Source of the DNA: Bacteroides sp.
GTDB taxonomy: Bacteria > Bacteroidota > Bacteroidia > Bacteroidales > Bacteroidaceae
Assembly: GCA_019414725.1 (NCBI GenBank)
Contig: DXLM01000006.1
Location: 1-64,000, forward strand
DNA: 64,000 nt
Reading direction: 5' to 3'
The position numbers and the translations under genes were made by a program. This document shows, in pieces, positions 48,192 through 56,510 of the stretch (its first letter is position 1; each line of letters opens with the position of its first letter). Under the pieces are notes generated by a model, which was not told the DNA's origin, did no database searches, and was given only the letters and a program-made list of their open reading frames with translations.

Positions 48192-48932
48192 ATGAAAAAA
48201 TATGGTTTGATAGGTTATCCGTTAGGACACTCGTTCTCAAAGAACTTTTTCAATGAAAAGTTTCATTCGGAAAACATTGATGCCGAATATGTAAACTTCG
48301 AAATCCCATCCATCAAAGAACTGCCTTCTGTGCTATTGGCTAATCCTGATTTAGTAGGGCTCAATGTCACTATACCTTATAAAGAACAAGTCATCTCTTA
48401 TTTGGACGAACTGGATAAAGATGCGGCAGCCATCGGAGCCGTCAATGTAATCAAAATTGTCCGCCAAAAAGGTAAGACCAGGCTGATAGGCTATAATTCC
48501 GATGTGATTGGCTTCACTCAATCTATCGAACCCTTGCTGGAACCCCAGCACAAAAAAGCTCTGATCCTAGGAACAGGAGGGGCCTCGAAAGCGATTGCTT
48601 ACGGACTGAAAAAATTAGGTTTGGAATGCAAATTCGTATCACGGAACCTGCGTGAAGAAATGCTGACTTACGATCAGCTCACTCCCGAAATCATGGATGA
48701 GTATAAAGTAGTTGTCAACTGTACTCCTGTAGGTATGTATCCCCGTGCCGATGAATATCCCAATATTCCATACCAATATCTCACACCCAACCATTTGCTT
48801 TATGATTTGTTATATAATCCTGACACTACTCTTTTTATGAAAAAGGGGGCAGACAAAGGGGCAATTACCAAAAACGGTTTAGAAATGCTCTTATTACAAG
48901 CCTTTGGTGCATGGGATATATGGAACAAATAG
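48192..48932 (+). CDS. aroE: Shikimate dehydrogenase
   Basis: AroE reduces 3-dehydroshikimate with NADPH. The 246-residue protein has GYPLGHSFSKNFFNE (shikimate site, about 8-22) and NVTIPYKEQVISYLDE with the catalytic Lys. The NADP loop is LILGTGGASKAIAYGLKKLG (about 120-139), and VNCTPVGMYP is intact. It is 18 bases after menG. aroC, in the same pathway, is nearby at 51.6 kb. Confidence 0.95.
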   Translation: MKKYGLIGYPLGHSFSKNFFNEKFHSENIDAEYVNFEIPSIKELPSVLLANPDLVGLNVTIPYKEQVISYLDELDKDAAAIGAVNVIKIVRQKGKTRLIGYNSDVIGFTQSIEPLLEPQHKKALILGTGGASKAIAYGLKKLGLECKFVSRNLREEMLTYDQLTPEIMDEYKVVVNCTPVGMYPRADEYPNIPYQYLTPNHLLYDLLYNPDTTLFMKKGADKGAITKNGLEMLLLQAFGAWDIWNK

Positions 48933-48939
48933 TTAAGGT

Positions 48940-49890
48940 ATGAAAAGAAAAAAAATGATTATTGGAACGAGTAGTATATTCGTTCTGCTTATTATAATCC
49001 TACTTGGAGGCAGTCAATATATGCTGAACTATTCCTTACGCCCTGAAAACAGAGGAAAGAATTTGGAAAGTTCCTGGCAATATATGTTTAAGACTTACCC
49101 CTATCTAAAACCGTGGATAGATAGTCTGAAACAGAACCAAGCACTGAAGGATACCTTTATCTATTCTCCCGACCACGTAAAACTGCATGCTTACTATGTG
49201 GCTTCCAGCCGCCCGACAGCCAAAACCGCAGTTATAGTACACGGGTATACAGACAATGCCATCCGCATGATGATGATAGGTTATCTATACAATAAAAAAC
49301 TGGATTTCAACATCCTCCTACCAGATTTACGCGACACTGGCCTGAGCGGTGGAAATGCCATACAAATGGGATGGTTAGACCGCAAAGATGTAACACAATG
49401 GATGGAGGTTGCCAATCGAATTTACGGTGACAGCACCAGCATGGTAGTACATGGAATCTCGATGGGTGCAGCCACCACTATGATGGTTTCGGGCGAACTG
49501 CAGCCCGACTATGTGAAATGTTTTGTTGAGGACTGCGGATATACCAGCGTATGGGACCAATTTTCCAAAGAACTGAAAGAACAATTCGGCTTGCCTCAAT
49601 TCCCGTTAATGTACACCGCCGACTGGTTATGCCAGCTGGAATATGGATGGGGGTTCAAAGAAGCATCCGCATTGAAACAGGTAGCCCGATGCCATCTGCC
49701 CATGTTCTTTATCCATGGTGATAAAGATGACTACGTACCCACATGGATGATGTACAAATTGTATGAGGCAAAACCTCAGCCCAAAGCATTATGGATAGTT
49801 CCGGAAGCAGACCATGCACATTCCTATCTGTTCAATACTGAAGAATATACCCAAAAAGTAAAAGCATTTGTAGACAAATACATCCAATGA
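48940..49890 (+). CDS. Membrane-anchored alpha/beta hydrolase
   Basis: The 316-residue protein has an N-terminal membrane anchor (about 7-24, IIGTSSIFVLLIIILLGGS), so the hydrolase faces the periplasm. The oxyanion HGYTDNA, nucleophile elbow GISMGAA (Ser about 169), Asp in HGDKDDYVP and His in EADHAHSY make a complete catalytic triad. It resembles the peptidase-S9/serine aminopeptidase-type hydrolases; the substrate is unknown. It lies 7 bases after aroE. Confidence 0.88.
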   Translation: MKRKKMIIGTSSIFVLLIIILLGGSQYMLNYSLRPENRGKNLESSWQYMFKTYPYLKPWIDSLKQNQALKDTFIYSPDHVKLHAYYVASSRPTAKTAVIVHGYTDNAIRMMMIGYLYNKKLDFNILLPDLRDTGLSGGNAIQMGWLDRKDVTQWMEVANRIYGDSTSMVVHGISMGAATTMMVSGELQPDYVKCFVEDCGYTSVWDQFSKELKEQFGLPQFPLMYTADWLCQLEYGWGFKEASALKQVARCHLPMFFIHGDKDDYVPTWMMYKLYEAKPQPKALWIVPEADHAHSYLFNTEEYTQKVKAFVDKYIQ

Positions 49891-50807
49891 GAAAATTGAC
49901 ATTTTTACTTACTTTTTTCATGCTTCTAGGCTCCGTCCAGCTTCAAGCCAAAGAATATGCCATAAAAGACATACCGATGGTACATTTGCAAAACCGTACC
50001 CGCTACGTCAGCAATCCCGACAGTATCCTTTCATCCACCGCTGTCACCACTATGGACAGCATCCTCTACGCTTTAGAGCAAAAAACAGGTATACAGACAT
50101 TAGTGGTAGCGGTAACAGGCATAGAGGGAGGTGATTGTTTTGATTTTGCCCACCGGCTGGGACAGGAAACGGGCGTAGGACAAAAGGAACGTGACAATGG
50201 ATTGGTCATCTTGCTTTCCACCGACGAACGGTGTGTGCAATTCGCTACCGGATATGGCCTTGAAGGGATATTGCCGGATGCCATCTGCAAACGGATTCAG
50301 AACCGCTATATGCTGCCCTATTTCAAGGACAATAACTGGAACGCCGGAATGGTAGCAGGAATACGGGCTGTAAACGGCTACCTGGACGGTTCCATGGAAA
50401 ATATCGGCAATGACGAAAGCGAAGATGATCCCTTGGAATTCATTATCATCTTTTTTGTGATTTTTGGAGGATTTATTGGCATCGGATTGTATGCAAACTG
50501 GCGTAAAACACGCTGCCCCCATTGCAAAAAACACAAACTGCAACGTCTTTCCTCCAAAGTTATAGACCGAAGTAACGGAACAAAGACTGAAGAAGTAGTA
50601 TATAAATGCAGAAATTGCGGACATATCCTCAGACGGAAAGAACGGTCGAGAGATGAAAATTACAAAGGCCCCCGAGGAGGAGGGCCGTTCATAGGCGGAA
50701 TGGGAGGAGGATTTTTTGGTGGCCACGGTGGAAGTGGAGGCGGATTTAGCGGAGGAAGTTTCGGAGGTGGAAGCTTTGGAGGCGGAGGAGCCGGAAGCCG
50801 TTTTTAA
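49887..50807 (+). CDS. TPM-domain membrane protein with zinc ribbon and Gly-rich tail
   Basis: The 306-residue protein has a signal peptide, a periplasmic TPM (DUF477-type) domain (about 25-165; LEQKTGIQTLVVAVTGIEGG, DNGLVILLSTDERCVQFATG) and a membrane helix near 183-205. A zinc ribbon follows (CPHCKKHK and CRNCGH, about 210-245), then a Gly/Ser/Phe-rich tail (GGSGGGFSGGSFGGG). Such genes commonly sit beside lemA, as here (36 bases downstream). The start overlaps the hydrolase stop (ATGA). Confidence 0.88.
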   Translation: MRKLTFLLTFFMLLGSVQLQAKEYAIKDIPMVHLQNRTRYVSNPDSILSSTAVTTMDSILYALEQKTGIQTLVVAVTGIEGGDCFDFAHRLGQETGVGQKERDNGLVILLSTDERCVQFATGYGLEGILPDAICKRIQNRYMLPYFKDNNWNAGMVAGIRAVNGYLDGSMENIGNDESEDDPLEFIIIFFVIFGGFIGIGLYANWRKTRCPHCKKHKLQRLSSKVIDRSNGTKTEEVVYKCRNCGHILRRKERSRDENYKGPRGGGPFIGGMGGGFFGGHGGSGGGFSGGSFGGGSFGGGGAGSRF

Positions 50808-50843
50808 GAACAAGAATATTCATAATTTTAATAGTATATACAT

Positions 50844-51425
50844 ATGAAAAAGTCAACGATTATTGTAATAGTAGTCATTGTATTAATTGCCATTTGGGGA
50901 ATAACCTCTTATAATGGTATGGTAAAAATGGATGAATCTGTCAGCACAGCGTGGAGCAATGTAGAAAACCAGTACCAACGCCGTTCTGATTTAATACCCA
51001 ACCTGGTAAATACAGTAAAGGGATACGCCTCACACGAAAAAGAAACTTTTCAAGCCGTAGTAGACGCCCGTAGCAAAGCCACTCAGATGCAGATCAGCGC
51101 CGATGACCTGACTCCCGAAAAAATGCAGGCCTATCAAAAGGCACAAGGCGAAGTAGGTAGTGCATTGAGCCGCCTGCTCGCTATCACCGAAGCTTATCCC
51201 GACTTGAAAGCCAATGAGAACTTCAAAGAGTTGCAAGCACAATTGGAAGGTACAGAAAACCGGATCAGTGTAGAACGCAAAAGATTCAATGACACAGCAC
51301 GGGCATATAACACAGCCATCCGTACTTTCCCCCGTAACTTGCTTGCTGGCATGTTCGGATTTAACAAACGCCCATATTTTGAATCTGAGGAAGGAGCCGA
51401 TAAAGCACCTAAGGTAGAATTCTAA
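50844..51425 (+). CDS. lemA: LemA family protein
   Basis: The 193-residue protein has one N-terminal membrane helix (STIIVIVVIVLIAIWGI) and a long helical body with the LemA signature WSNVENQYQRRSDLIPNLVNTVK (about 33-55), then ENRISVERKRFNDTARAYN and FPRNLLAGMFGF. Function is unclear in any organism; pairing with the TPM gene suggests a membrane-associated stress or quality-control role. Confidence 0.95.
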   Translation: MKKSTIIVIVVIVLIAIWGITSYNGMVKMDESVSTAWSNVENQYQRRSDLIPNLVNTVKGYASHEKETFQAVVDARSKATQMQISADDLTPEKMQAYQKAQGEVGSALSRLLAITEAYPDLKANENFKELQAQLEGTENRISVERKRFNDTARAYNTAIRTFPRNLLAGMFGFNKRPYFESEEGADKAPKVEF

Positions 51426-51467
51426 CTCGTAAAAGATACCTGTTTCCATCCTTAAGAAACAGTTTCC

Positions 51468-51535
51468 GGGTACGGATTGTATGAATTTTACAGTTTGGAA
51501 TAAGAAAAACTGTAAAATTCATACAATCCGTACCC
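51468..51535. repeat. Perfect 29-base inverted repeat between lemA and aroC
   Basis: Bases 51468-51496 are the exact reverse complement of 51507-51535, with a 10-base loop GGAATAAGAA. The stem starts GGGTACGGATTGT and is followed by CCATTTTTA. It may act as the lemA terminator but is longer than terminators usually are. Confidence 0.8.
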
Positions 51536-51633
51536 CATTTTTATCCATTCTGCTAATTTTTCAGCAACAATCAAGTATATTATCCCTAAAATCATTATCT
51601 TTACGGAAAGAAACTTTTAAAACTACAAGCAAT

Positions 51634-52710
51634 ATGTTCAATTCATTTGGTAATATTTTCCGGTTAACCAGTTTCGGTGAATCCCATGGACCGGGAGTAG
51701 GCGGCGTCATTGACGGCTTCCCTGCCGGTATTAAGATTGATATGGATTTCGTTCAGCAGGAACTGAACCGCCGCCGTCCCGGACAGTCATTACTTACCAC
51801 CAGCCGCAAGGAGCCTGATACAGTGGAATTCCTTTCAGGTATATTCGAAGGCAAGTCCACCGGCTGCCCCATCGGATTTGTGGTATGGAACAAGAACCAA
51901 CATTCAAACGACTACGAGAATATCAAGAATCTGTTCCGCCCTTCACACGCAGATTATACTTATATGCAAAAATACGGAATCCGTGACTACCGTGGCGGGG
52001 GACGTTCATCAGCACGAGAAACCATTTCACGTGTAGTAGCAGGAGCTTTAGCCAAATTGGCATTGAAACAACTAGGAATCAGTGTCACAGCTTATACCTC
52101 ACAGGTAGGACCTGTCAAACTTGATAAAGATTACAAAAGCTATAACCTCGACTTGATAGAAACAAACGATGTGCGTTGTCCCGATCCGGAGAAAGCCAAG
52201 GAAATGGCAGAACTTATCTGGAAAATCAAAGGAGAAGGCGATACAATAGGCGGGGTAGTGAGTTGCGTCATCAAAGGATGCCCTATCGGACTAGGGCAAC
52301 CCGTATTCGGTAAGTTACATGCCGCACTAGGAAATGCCATGTTAAGTATCAATGCCGTAAAAGGTTTCTCTTACGGACAAGGTTTTGACTCCATGGAGCT
52401 AAAAGGCAGTGAGCAGAATGATGTATTTTATAATAATAACGGAAGAGTAGAAACAAAAAGTAATTATTCCGGAGGAATACAAGGAGGCATCAGCAACGGG
52501 CAAGACATTTACTTCCGTGTGGCATTCAAGCCAGTTGCCACAATTCTGATGGAGCAACATACAGTAAATATCAACGGCACAGACACGACCATGAAAGCCA
52601 AAGGGCGTCATGATGCCTGCGTACTGCCGCGTGCCGTCCCCATTGTAGAAGCCATGGCTGCCATGACCATTTTGGATTATTATCTGATAGACAGAACTAC
52701 ACAACTATAA
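51634..52710 (+). CDS. aroC: Chorismate synthase
   Basis: AroC converts EPSP to chorismate with reduced FMN. From the ATG at 51634 ([19 protein letters not shown]) it is 358 residues; an in-frame ATG at 51481 would add 51 residues made of the inverted repeat and non-coding sequence, and is rejected. Conserved [40 protein letters not shown] and [19 protein letters not shown] are intact. A possible -7 TATCTTTAC is at 51597-51605. Confidence 0.95.
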   Translation: MFNSFGNIFRLTSFGESHGPGVGGVIDGFPAGIKIDMDFVQQELNRRRPGQSLLTTSRKEPDTVEFLSGIFEGKSTGCPIGFVVWNKNQHSNDYENIKNLFRPSHADYTYMQKYGIRDYRGGGRSSARETISRVVAGALAKLALKQLGISVTAYTSQVGPVKLDKDYKSYNLDLIETNDVRCPDPEKAKEMAELIWKIKGEGDTIGGVVSCVIKGCPIGLGQPVFGKLHAALGNAMLSINAVKGFSYGQGFDSMELKGSEQNDVFYNNNGRVETKSNYSGGIQGGISNGQDIYFRVAFKPVATILMEQHTVNINGTDTTMKAKGRHDACVLPRAVPIVEAMAAMTILDYYLIDRTTQL

Positions 52711-52723
52711 GAATCATTCAATT

Positions 52724-54076
52724 ATGGAAATAAAACAATACATTAAAGAAAATGAAGCGCGCTTCATGGAGGAACTTTTCAGCCTCATCCGTATTCCCAG
52801 TATCAGTGCTTTACCCGAACATAAAGACGATATGCTGGCCTGTGCCTTACGTTGGAAAGAACTTTTGTTGGCAGCCGGAGCAGACGAAGCCATGGTAATG
52901 CCCTCACAAGGCAATCCATTGGTATTTGCACAAAAGCATGTAAGCAATGATGCTCCTACCCTATTGATTTATGCCCACTATGACGTAATGCCTGCCGAGC
53001 CGTTGGACCTGTGGAAAAGCCAGCCTTTTGAACCTGAAATTCGTGACGGACACATTTGGGCACGTGGAGCTGACGATGATAAAGGACAAGCCATGATCCA
53101 AGTAAAAGCATTCGAATACGTAGTAAAAAACGGACTGCTGAAACACAATGTGAAATTTATTTTCGAAGGTGAAGAAGAAATAGGTTCTCCCAGTCTGAAT
53201 ACCTTCATCAAGGAACATAAGGAATTGCTGAAAGCCGATGTAATTCTTGTTTCGGATACCAGTATGCTAGGCGCGGATCTTCCCTCTCTGACCACAGGTT
53301 TACGAGGACTGGCTTATTGGGAAATAGAAGTGACCGGTCCGAACCGTGACCTTCATTCCGGACACTTCGGCGGAGCGGTAGCCAATCCTATCAATACCCT
53401 GTGCAGTATGTTAGCCCAAGTCATTGGCGAAGACGGACACATCACTATCCCCCATTTCTATGACGATGTAGAGGAAGTACCGGCAGCCGAACGTGAGATG
53501 ATTGCACAAATTCCTTTCGACGAAAAAAAATACATGGAAGCCATCGGTGTAAAAGCACTGAAAGGTGAAAAAGGATATTCAACTTTAGAACGTAACAGCT
53601 GCCGTCCCTCTTTTGACATTTGTGGCATCTGGGGCGGATATACAGGCGAAGGTTCAAAAACAGTACTTCCCTCAAAAGCATATGCCAAGGTATCGTGCCG
53701 ACTGGTTCCACATCAAAACCACGCTGTAATTTCCCAATTGTTTGTGGACTATATCCAGTCTATCGCTCCGGAATATGTACAAGTAAAAGTAACCCCGATG
53801 CACGGAGGCGAAGGATATGTATGCCCCATCACCTTGCCCGCTTACCAGGCTGCCGAAAAAGGCTTTGCTAAGGCATTCGGAAAAAAACCACTTGCCGTAC
53901 GCCGTGGAGGAAGTATTCCTATCATCAGCGATTTTGAACAAATCCTAGGTATAAAGACCGTTCTCATGGGATTCGGATTGGAAAGTGACGCCATCCATTC
54001 GCCCAATGAAAACTTCTCTCTGGATATATTCCGCAAAGGAATTGAAGCTGTGGTAGAATTCCATCTCAATTATTAA
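52724..54076 (+). CDS. M20-family dipeptidase
   Basis: The 450-residue metallopeptidase has the M20 ligands: AHYDVMPAEP (His/Asp), WARGADDDKGQ (bridging Asp), FEGEEEIGSPSL (catalytic Glu and ligand), DTSML, and the C-terminal SIPIISDFEQILG. The dimerisation domain is about 185-345 (GLAYWEIEVTGPNRDLHSGHFGG). It is cytoplasmic and likely a dipeptidase of the PepV/CNDP type. It lies 14 bases after aroC. Confidence 0.92.
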   Translation: MEIKQYIKENEARFMEELFSLIRIPSISALPEHKDDMLACALRWKELLLAAGADEAMVMPSQGNPLVFAQKHVSNDAPTLLIYAHYDVMPAEPLDLWKSQPFEPEIRDGHIWARGADDDKGQAMIQVKAFEYVVKNGLLKHNVKFIFEGEEEIGSPSLNTFIKEHKELLKADVILVSDTSMLGADLPSLTTGLRGLAYWEIEVTGPNRDLHSGHFGGAVANPINTLCSMLAQVIGEDGHITIPHFYDDVEEVPAAEREMIAQIPFDEKKYMEAIGVKALKGEKGYSTLERNSCRPSFDICGIWGGYTGEGSKTVLPSKAYAKVSCRLVPHQNHAVISQLFVDYIQSIAPEYVQVKVTPMHGGEGYVCPITLPAYQAAEKGFAKAFGKKPLAVRRGGSIPIISDFEQILGIKTVLMGFGLESDAIHSPNENFSLDIFRKGIEAVVEFHLNY

Positions 54077-54088
54077 TCAATAATAAAA

Positions 54089-54718
54089 ATGAATGCGGCA
54101 ACAATCTTTAAAACTCTGACAACTGTTACTCTTTCAATAACATTACTAATTACAGGAGGTTGTAACAATATGGAAGCAAAAAAAGAAGAAACAGGAAAGA
54201 ACACGGCTATAGAAAATATCTTTGCCCGAAAGAGCGTCCGGACCTATACACCCCAACCGATAGAAAAAGAAAAAGTGGATTTATTAGTAAAAGCTGCCAT
54301 GGCTGCACCGACAGCAGTAAACAAGCAGCCCTGGGCTTTCGTGGTAGTGGATGACCGTAAAGTATTGGATAAACTGGCCGCCGAACTGCCTTATGCCAAA
54401 ATGACGGCACAGGCTCCGCTAGCCATCGTGGTTTGTGGTGATTTAAGCAAAGCCCTGAACGGAGAAACAGATAGGTACTGGATGCTGGACTGCTCTGCCG
54501 CATCCGAAAATCTGTTGCTGGCAGCAGAATCAATGGGGTTGGGAGCGGTATGGACTGCGGTCTATCCGGAGAACGACCGCATTGCAAAGGTTAGGTCAGT
54601 CTTGTCTTTACCAGACCATATCATTCCTTTCAATTTGATTCCGGTAGGTTATCCGCAACATCGGGAAGAAGCTAAAGACAAATTCAAGACCGAAAATATC
54701 CATTATAACAAATGGTGA
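54089..54718 (+). CDS. Nitroreductase-family flavoprotein with lipoprotein signal
   Basis: The 209-residue protein starts with a hydrophobic signal ending in the lipobox ITGGC (Cys about 25). Thereafter it is a normal FMN-dependent nitroreductase domain: IFARKSVRTYTPQPIEKEKV, AAMAAPTAVNKQPWAFVVV, QAPLAIVVCGD, AASENLLLAAESMGLGAVW, and IPFNLIPVGYPQ. Nitroreductases are mostly cytoplasmic NAD(P)H enzymes; an exported lipoprotein form raises the question of its electron donor. It is 13 bases after the dipeptidase. Confidence 0.85.
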   Translation: MNAATIFKTLTTVTLSITLLITGGCNNMEAKKEETGKNTAIENIFARKSVRTYTPQPIEKEKVDLLVKAAMAAPTAVNKQPWAFVVVDDRKVLDKLAAELPYAKMTAQAPLAIVVCGDLSKALNGETDRYWMLDCSAASENLLLAAESMGLGAVWTAVYPENDRIAKVRSVLSLPDHIIPFNLIPVGYPQHREEAKDKFKTENIHYNKW

Positions 54719-54743
54719 ACAAAGGTCTAGAAATATAAATTAA

Positions 54744-54782
54744 GTCGGCTGGTTTAATATAAATCAGCCGACAATCTCTTTC
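54744..54782. terminator. Terminator between nitroreductase and the small lipoprotein
   Basis: GTCGGCTG (54744-54751) pairs perfectly with CAGCCGAC (54775-54782). It lies between convergent genes. Confidence 0.65.
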
Positions 54783-54805
54783 CATTCATCCATAATCAAT
54801 TTTTC

Positions 54806-55054
54806 TCAATCTCTATTAGCCTTATCAAGTTTCTTTTTGGCTTTTTCTATCTTGCTTTTAGCTTTATCCAAGGTTTCCCCAACCTCATCGGCTTTATCCT
54901 CAATTTGATCTTTGGCATCATCCACCACATCTTCAACCGATTCTTTGGCTTTTTCTATACGCTCCTCGAATTTATCCTTTCCTTTCTTTTCGCCACAAGA
55001 TGTAACAGCAAACACCGTCATGCACACTAACACTGTAAATAATTGTCTTTTCAT
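54806..55054 (-). CDS. Small lipoprotein with charged amphipathic helix
   Basis: The 82-residue protein has a lipobox TSC (Cys about 20). The mature part is a continuous charged helix with 11-residue periodicity: RIEKAKESVEDVVDDAKDQ, then KADEVGETLDKAKSKIEKAKK. It recalls LEA-like or apolipoprotein-like envelope helices; no function is known to me. It has its own promoter (55095-55127). Confidence 0.75.
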   Translation of the reverse strand: MKRQLFTVLVCMTVFAVTSCGEKKGKDKFEERIEKAKESVEDVVDDAKDQIEDKADEVGETLDKAKSKIEKAKKKLDKANRD

Positions 55055-55094
55055 ACTTTTTCTATTTGATTATAAACTTGATTTTAAACTATGT

Positions 55095-55127
55095 TCAAAT
55101 ATAAGCATATAGCCTATTTCTTACAAA
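55095..55127 (-). promoter_or_regulatory. Promoter of the small lipoprotein gene
   Basis: The minus strand has a -33 TTTG (55124-55127), 20-base spacer, -7 TATATTTGA (55095-55103). Start near 55088, about 34 bases before the ATG. Confidence 0.65.
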
Positions 55128-55192
55128 TTCAACCTGTTCTTTGATACATATAAAATCTAAATCCGACAGGAAAAAAACTTATCCCATCAAAA

Positions 55193-55217
55193 AAAGCCAC
55201 CATAGCAAGGTGGCTTT
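55193..55217 (-). terminator. Terminator after the PepSY-like protein gene
   Basis: AAAGCCACC (55193-55201) pairs with GGTGGCTTT (55209-55217), 7-base loop, with T-rich sequence after it on the minus strand. It is 42 bases past the stop. Confidence 0.75.
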
Positions 55218-55259
55218 CAATATATTAATAAAACATTCAATTCTATACTACCTGTCAAA

Positions 55260-55583
55260 CTACTTTGTAGCAGGAGCCGTTTTAGCAGGAGCCGTCTTTA
55301 TATTAATAAGAATACTATTTTCAACCCCTTCCTTGGTTACATATATTATTCTATATGCCTTCACCCCTTCTTCTTTCAGAGAAAGAGAAGCACTTTTAAG
55401 AGTTGATTCGGGATATTTTTTGGCTATGGCATCTTTAACAGATTGAGGAACCTCTTTCAGGTCTATGTTTTTAAATCCGTCTTCAACGGCAACTGTATCA
55501 TTCTTTACTTTCATGGTATCATCAGCCATGACAAAAGTTCCTACACCAAAAAGGAATACAAGTGATAAAAATATCTTTTTCAT
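55260..55583 (-). CDS. Small secreted protein, PepSY-like
   Basis: The 107-residue protein has a signal peptide (cleavage about VMA/DD). The mature part holds VPQSVKDAIAKKYPESTLKS and YRIIYVTKEGVENSILINI, which resembles one copy of the PepSY-like beta-lactamase-inhibitor-type fold common in Bacteroidetes periplasmic proteins. The tail KTAPAKTAPATK is low-complexity. The function is unknown. Confidence 0.7.
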   Translation of the reverse strand: MKKIFLSLVFLFGVGTFVMADDTMKVKNDTVAVEDGFKNIDLKEVPQSVKDAIAKKYPESTLKSASLSLKEEGVKAYRIIYVTKEGVENSILINIKTAPAKTAPATK

Positions 55584-55881
55584 AATGGTTAAATTTAAAT
55601 GTTTACCTACCGACAGATATCATAAAAGACAAGAAAAATATACATCATATTCAGTCATTTCCTCCCATTAGAATATCTTCGCCAAGTAAGAATACTAAAC
55701 TAAGAAAATTATATTGAGAACTAAATTATCAAGAAAAGAAGTACATACCAAATATATAAACTAAAGTTTGTGGAAATAAACATTCTTTAATCCACACCAG
55801 CTTATGCTTCCACAGGCTTATTTATTCCGGCTTTCCTGATCATTAAGTAAATAGGCTTCTGTAGAGATAGTTGTACAAACG
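55584..55881. other. Intergenic region upstream of xpt
   Basis: No gene seen. The region is AT-rich with a weak imperfect inverted repeat (ACAGGCTTATTTA near 55812 against TAAATAGGCTTCTGT near 55848). The promoter of the minus-strand secreted protein should lie here, but I cannot point to a good TAnnTTTG. Confidence 0.4.
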
Positions 55882-55914
55882 TTTGGCATAATGCAGCAAA
55901 ATACGTACTTTTGC
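55882..55914 (+). promoter_or_regulatory. Promoter of the xpt-permease operon
   Basis: -33 TTTG (55882-55885), 20-base spacer, -7 TACTTTTGC (55906-55914). Start near 55921 leaves a leader of about 19 bases, too short for a purine riboswitch. Confidence 0.8.
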
Positions 55915-55939
55915 GACTCATTTATAAAATACAGTTTGA

Positions 55940-56506
55940 ATGAAAGCATTAAAAGAACGCATTTTACGGGACGGAAAATGTTTCGAAGGAGGAATACTGA
56001 AAGTAGACAATTTCATCAATCACCAAATGGATCCTATCCTCATGAAATCCATTGCTGTAGAATTTGTACGCCGTTTCGCCTCTACCAATATCAATAAAGT
56101 TATGACCATCGAAGCCAGTGGTATAGCTCCCGCCATCATGGTAGGCTACTTACTGGAACTTCCAGTTGTCTTCGCCAAGAAAAAGAAACCCGTCACAATG
56201 GAAAATATGCTCACCACCAGTGTATATTCATTTACTAAAGACCGTTCTTATGATGTATGTGTCAGCAAAGATTTCCTGTCCAAAGGAGACCGTGTTCTTT
56301 TTATTGACGACTTTCTCGCCAACGGCAATGCAGCCAAGGGTATCATCGATTTGGTAGAAAAAGCCGGAGCCGAACTGTCCGGAATGGGATTCATCATCGA
56401 AAAAGCATTCCAACATGGCGGAGATTATTTGCGTAATGCAGGTATCCGCGTAGAATCATTGGCCATCATTGAAAGTCTGGACAATTGTGAAATCAAAATA
56501 AGATAA
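55940..56506 (+). CDS. xpt: Xanthine phosphoribosyltransferase
   Basis: Xpt salvages xanthine to XMP with PRPP. The 188-residue protein has the type I PRTase loop [18 protein letters not shown] (about 120-137) and the family blocks [39 protein letters not shown] and [13 protein letters not shown]. The next gene, a xanthine/uracil permease, starts 4 bases after its stop, forming an uptake-plus-salvage unit. Confidence 0.94.
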   Translation: MKALKERILRDGKCFEGGILKVDNFINHQMDPILMKSIAVEFVRRFASTNINKVMTIEASGIAPAIMVGYLLELPVVFAKKKKPVTMENMLTTSVYSFTKDRSYDVCVSKDFLSKGDRVLFIDDFLANGNAAKGIIDLVEKAGAELSGMGFIIEKAFQHGGDYLRNAGIRVESLAIIESLDNCEIKIR

Positions 56507-56510
56507 CCCC

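Noticed and set aside
51481..51633. N-terminal extension of chorismate synthase
   Set aside because: It is made of the inverted repeat and spacer; chorismate synthases begin at MFNSFGN.
55915..55939. Purine riboswitch before xpt
   Set aside because: The promoter leaves a leader of about 19 bases only.
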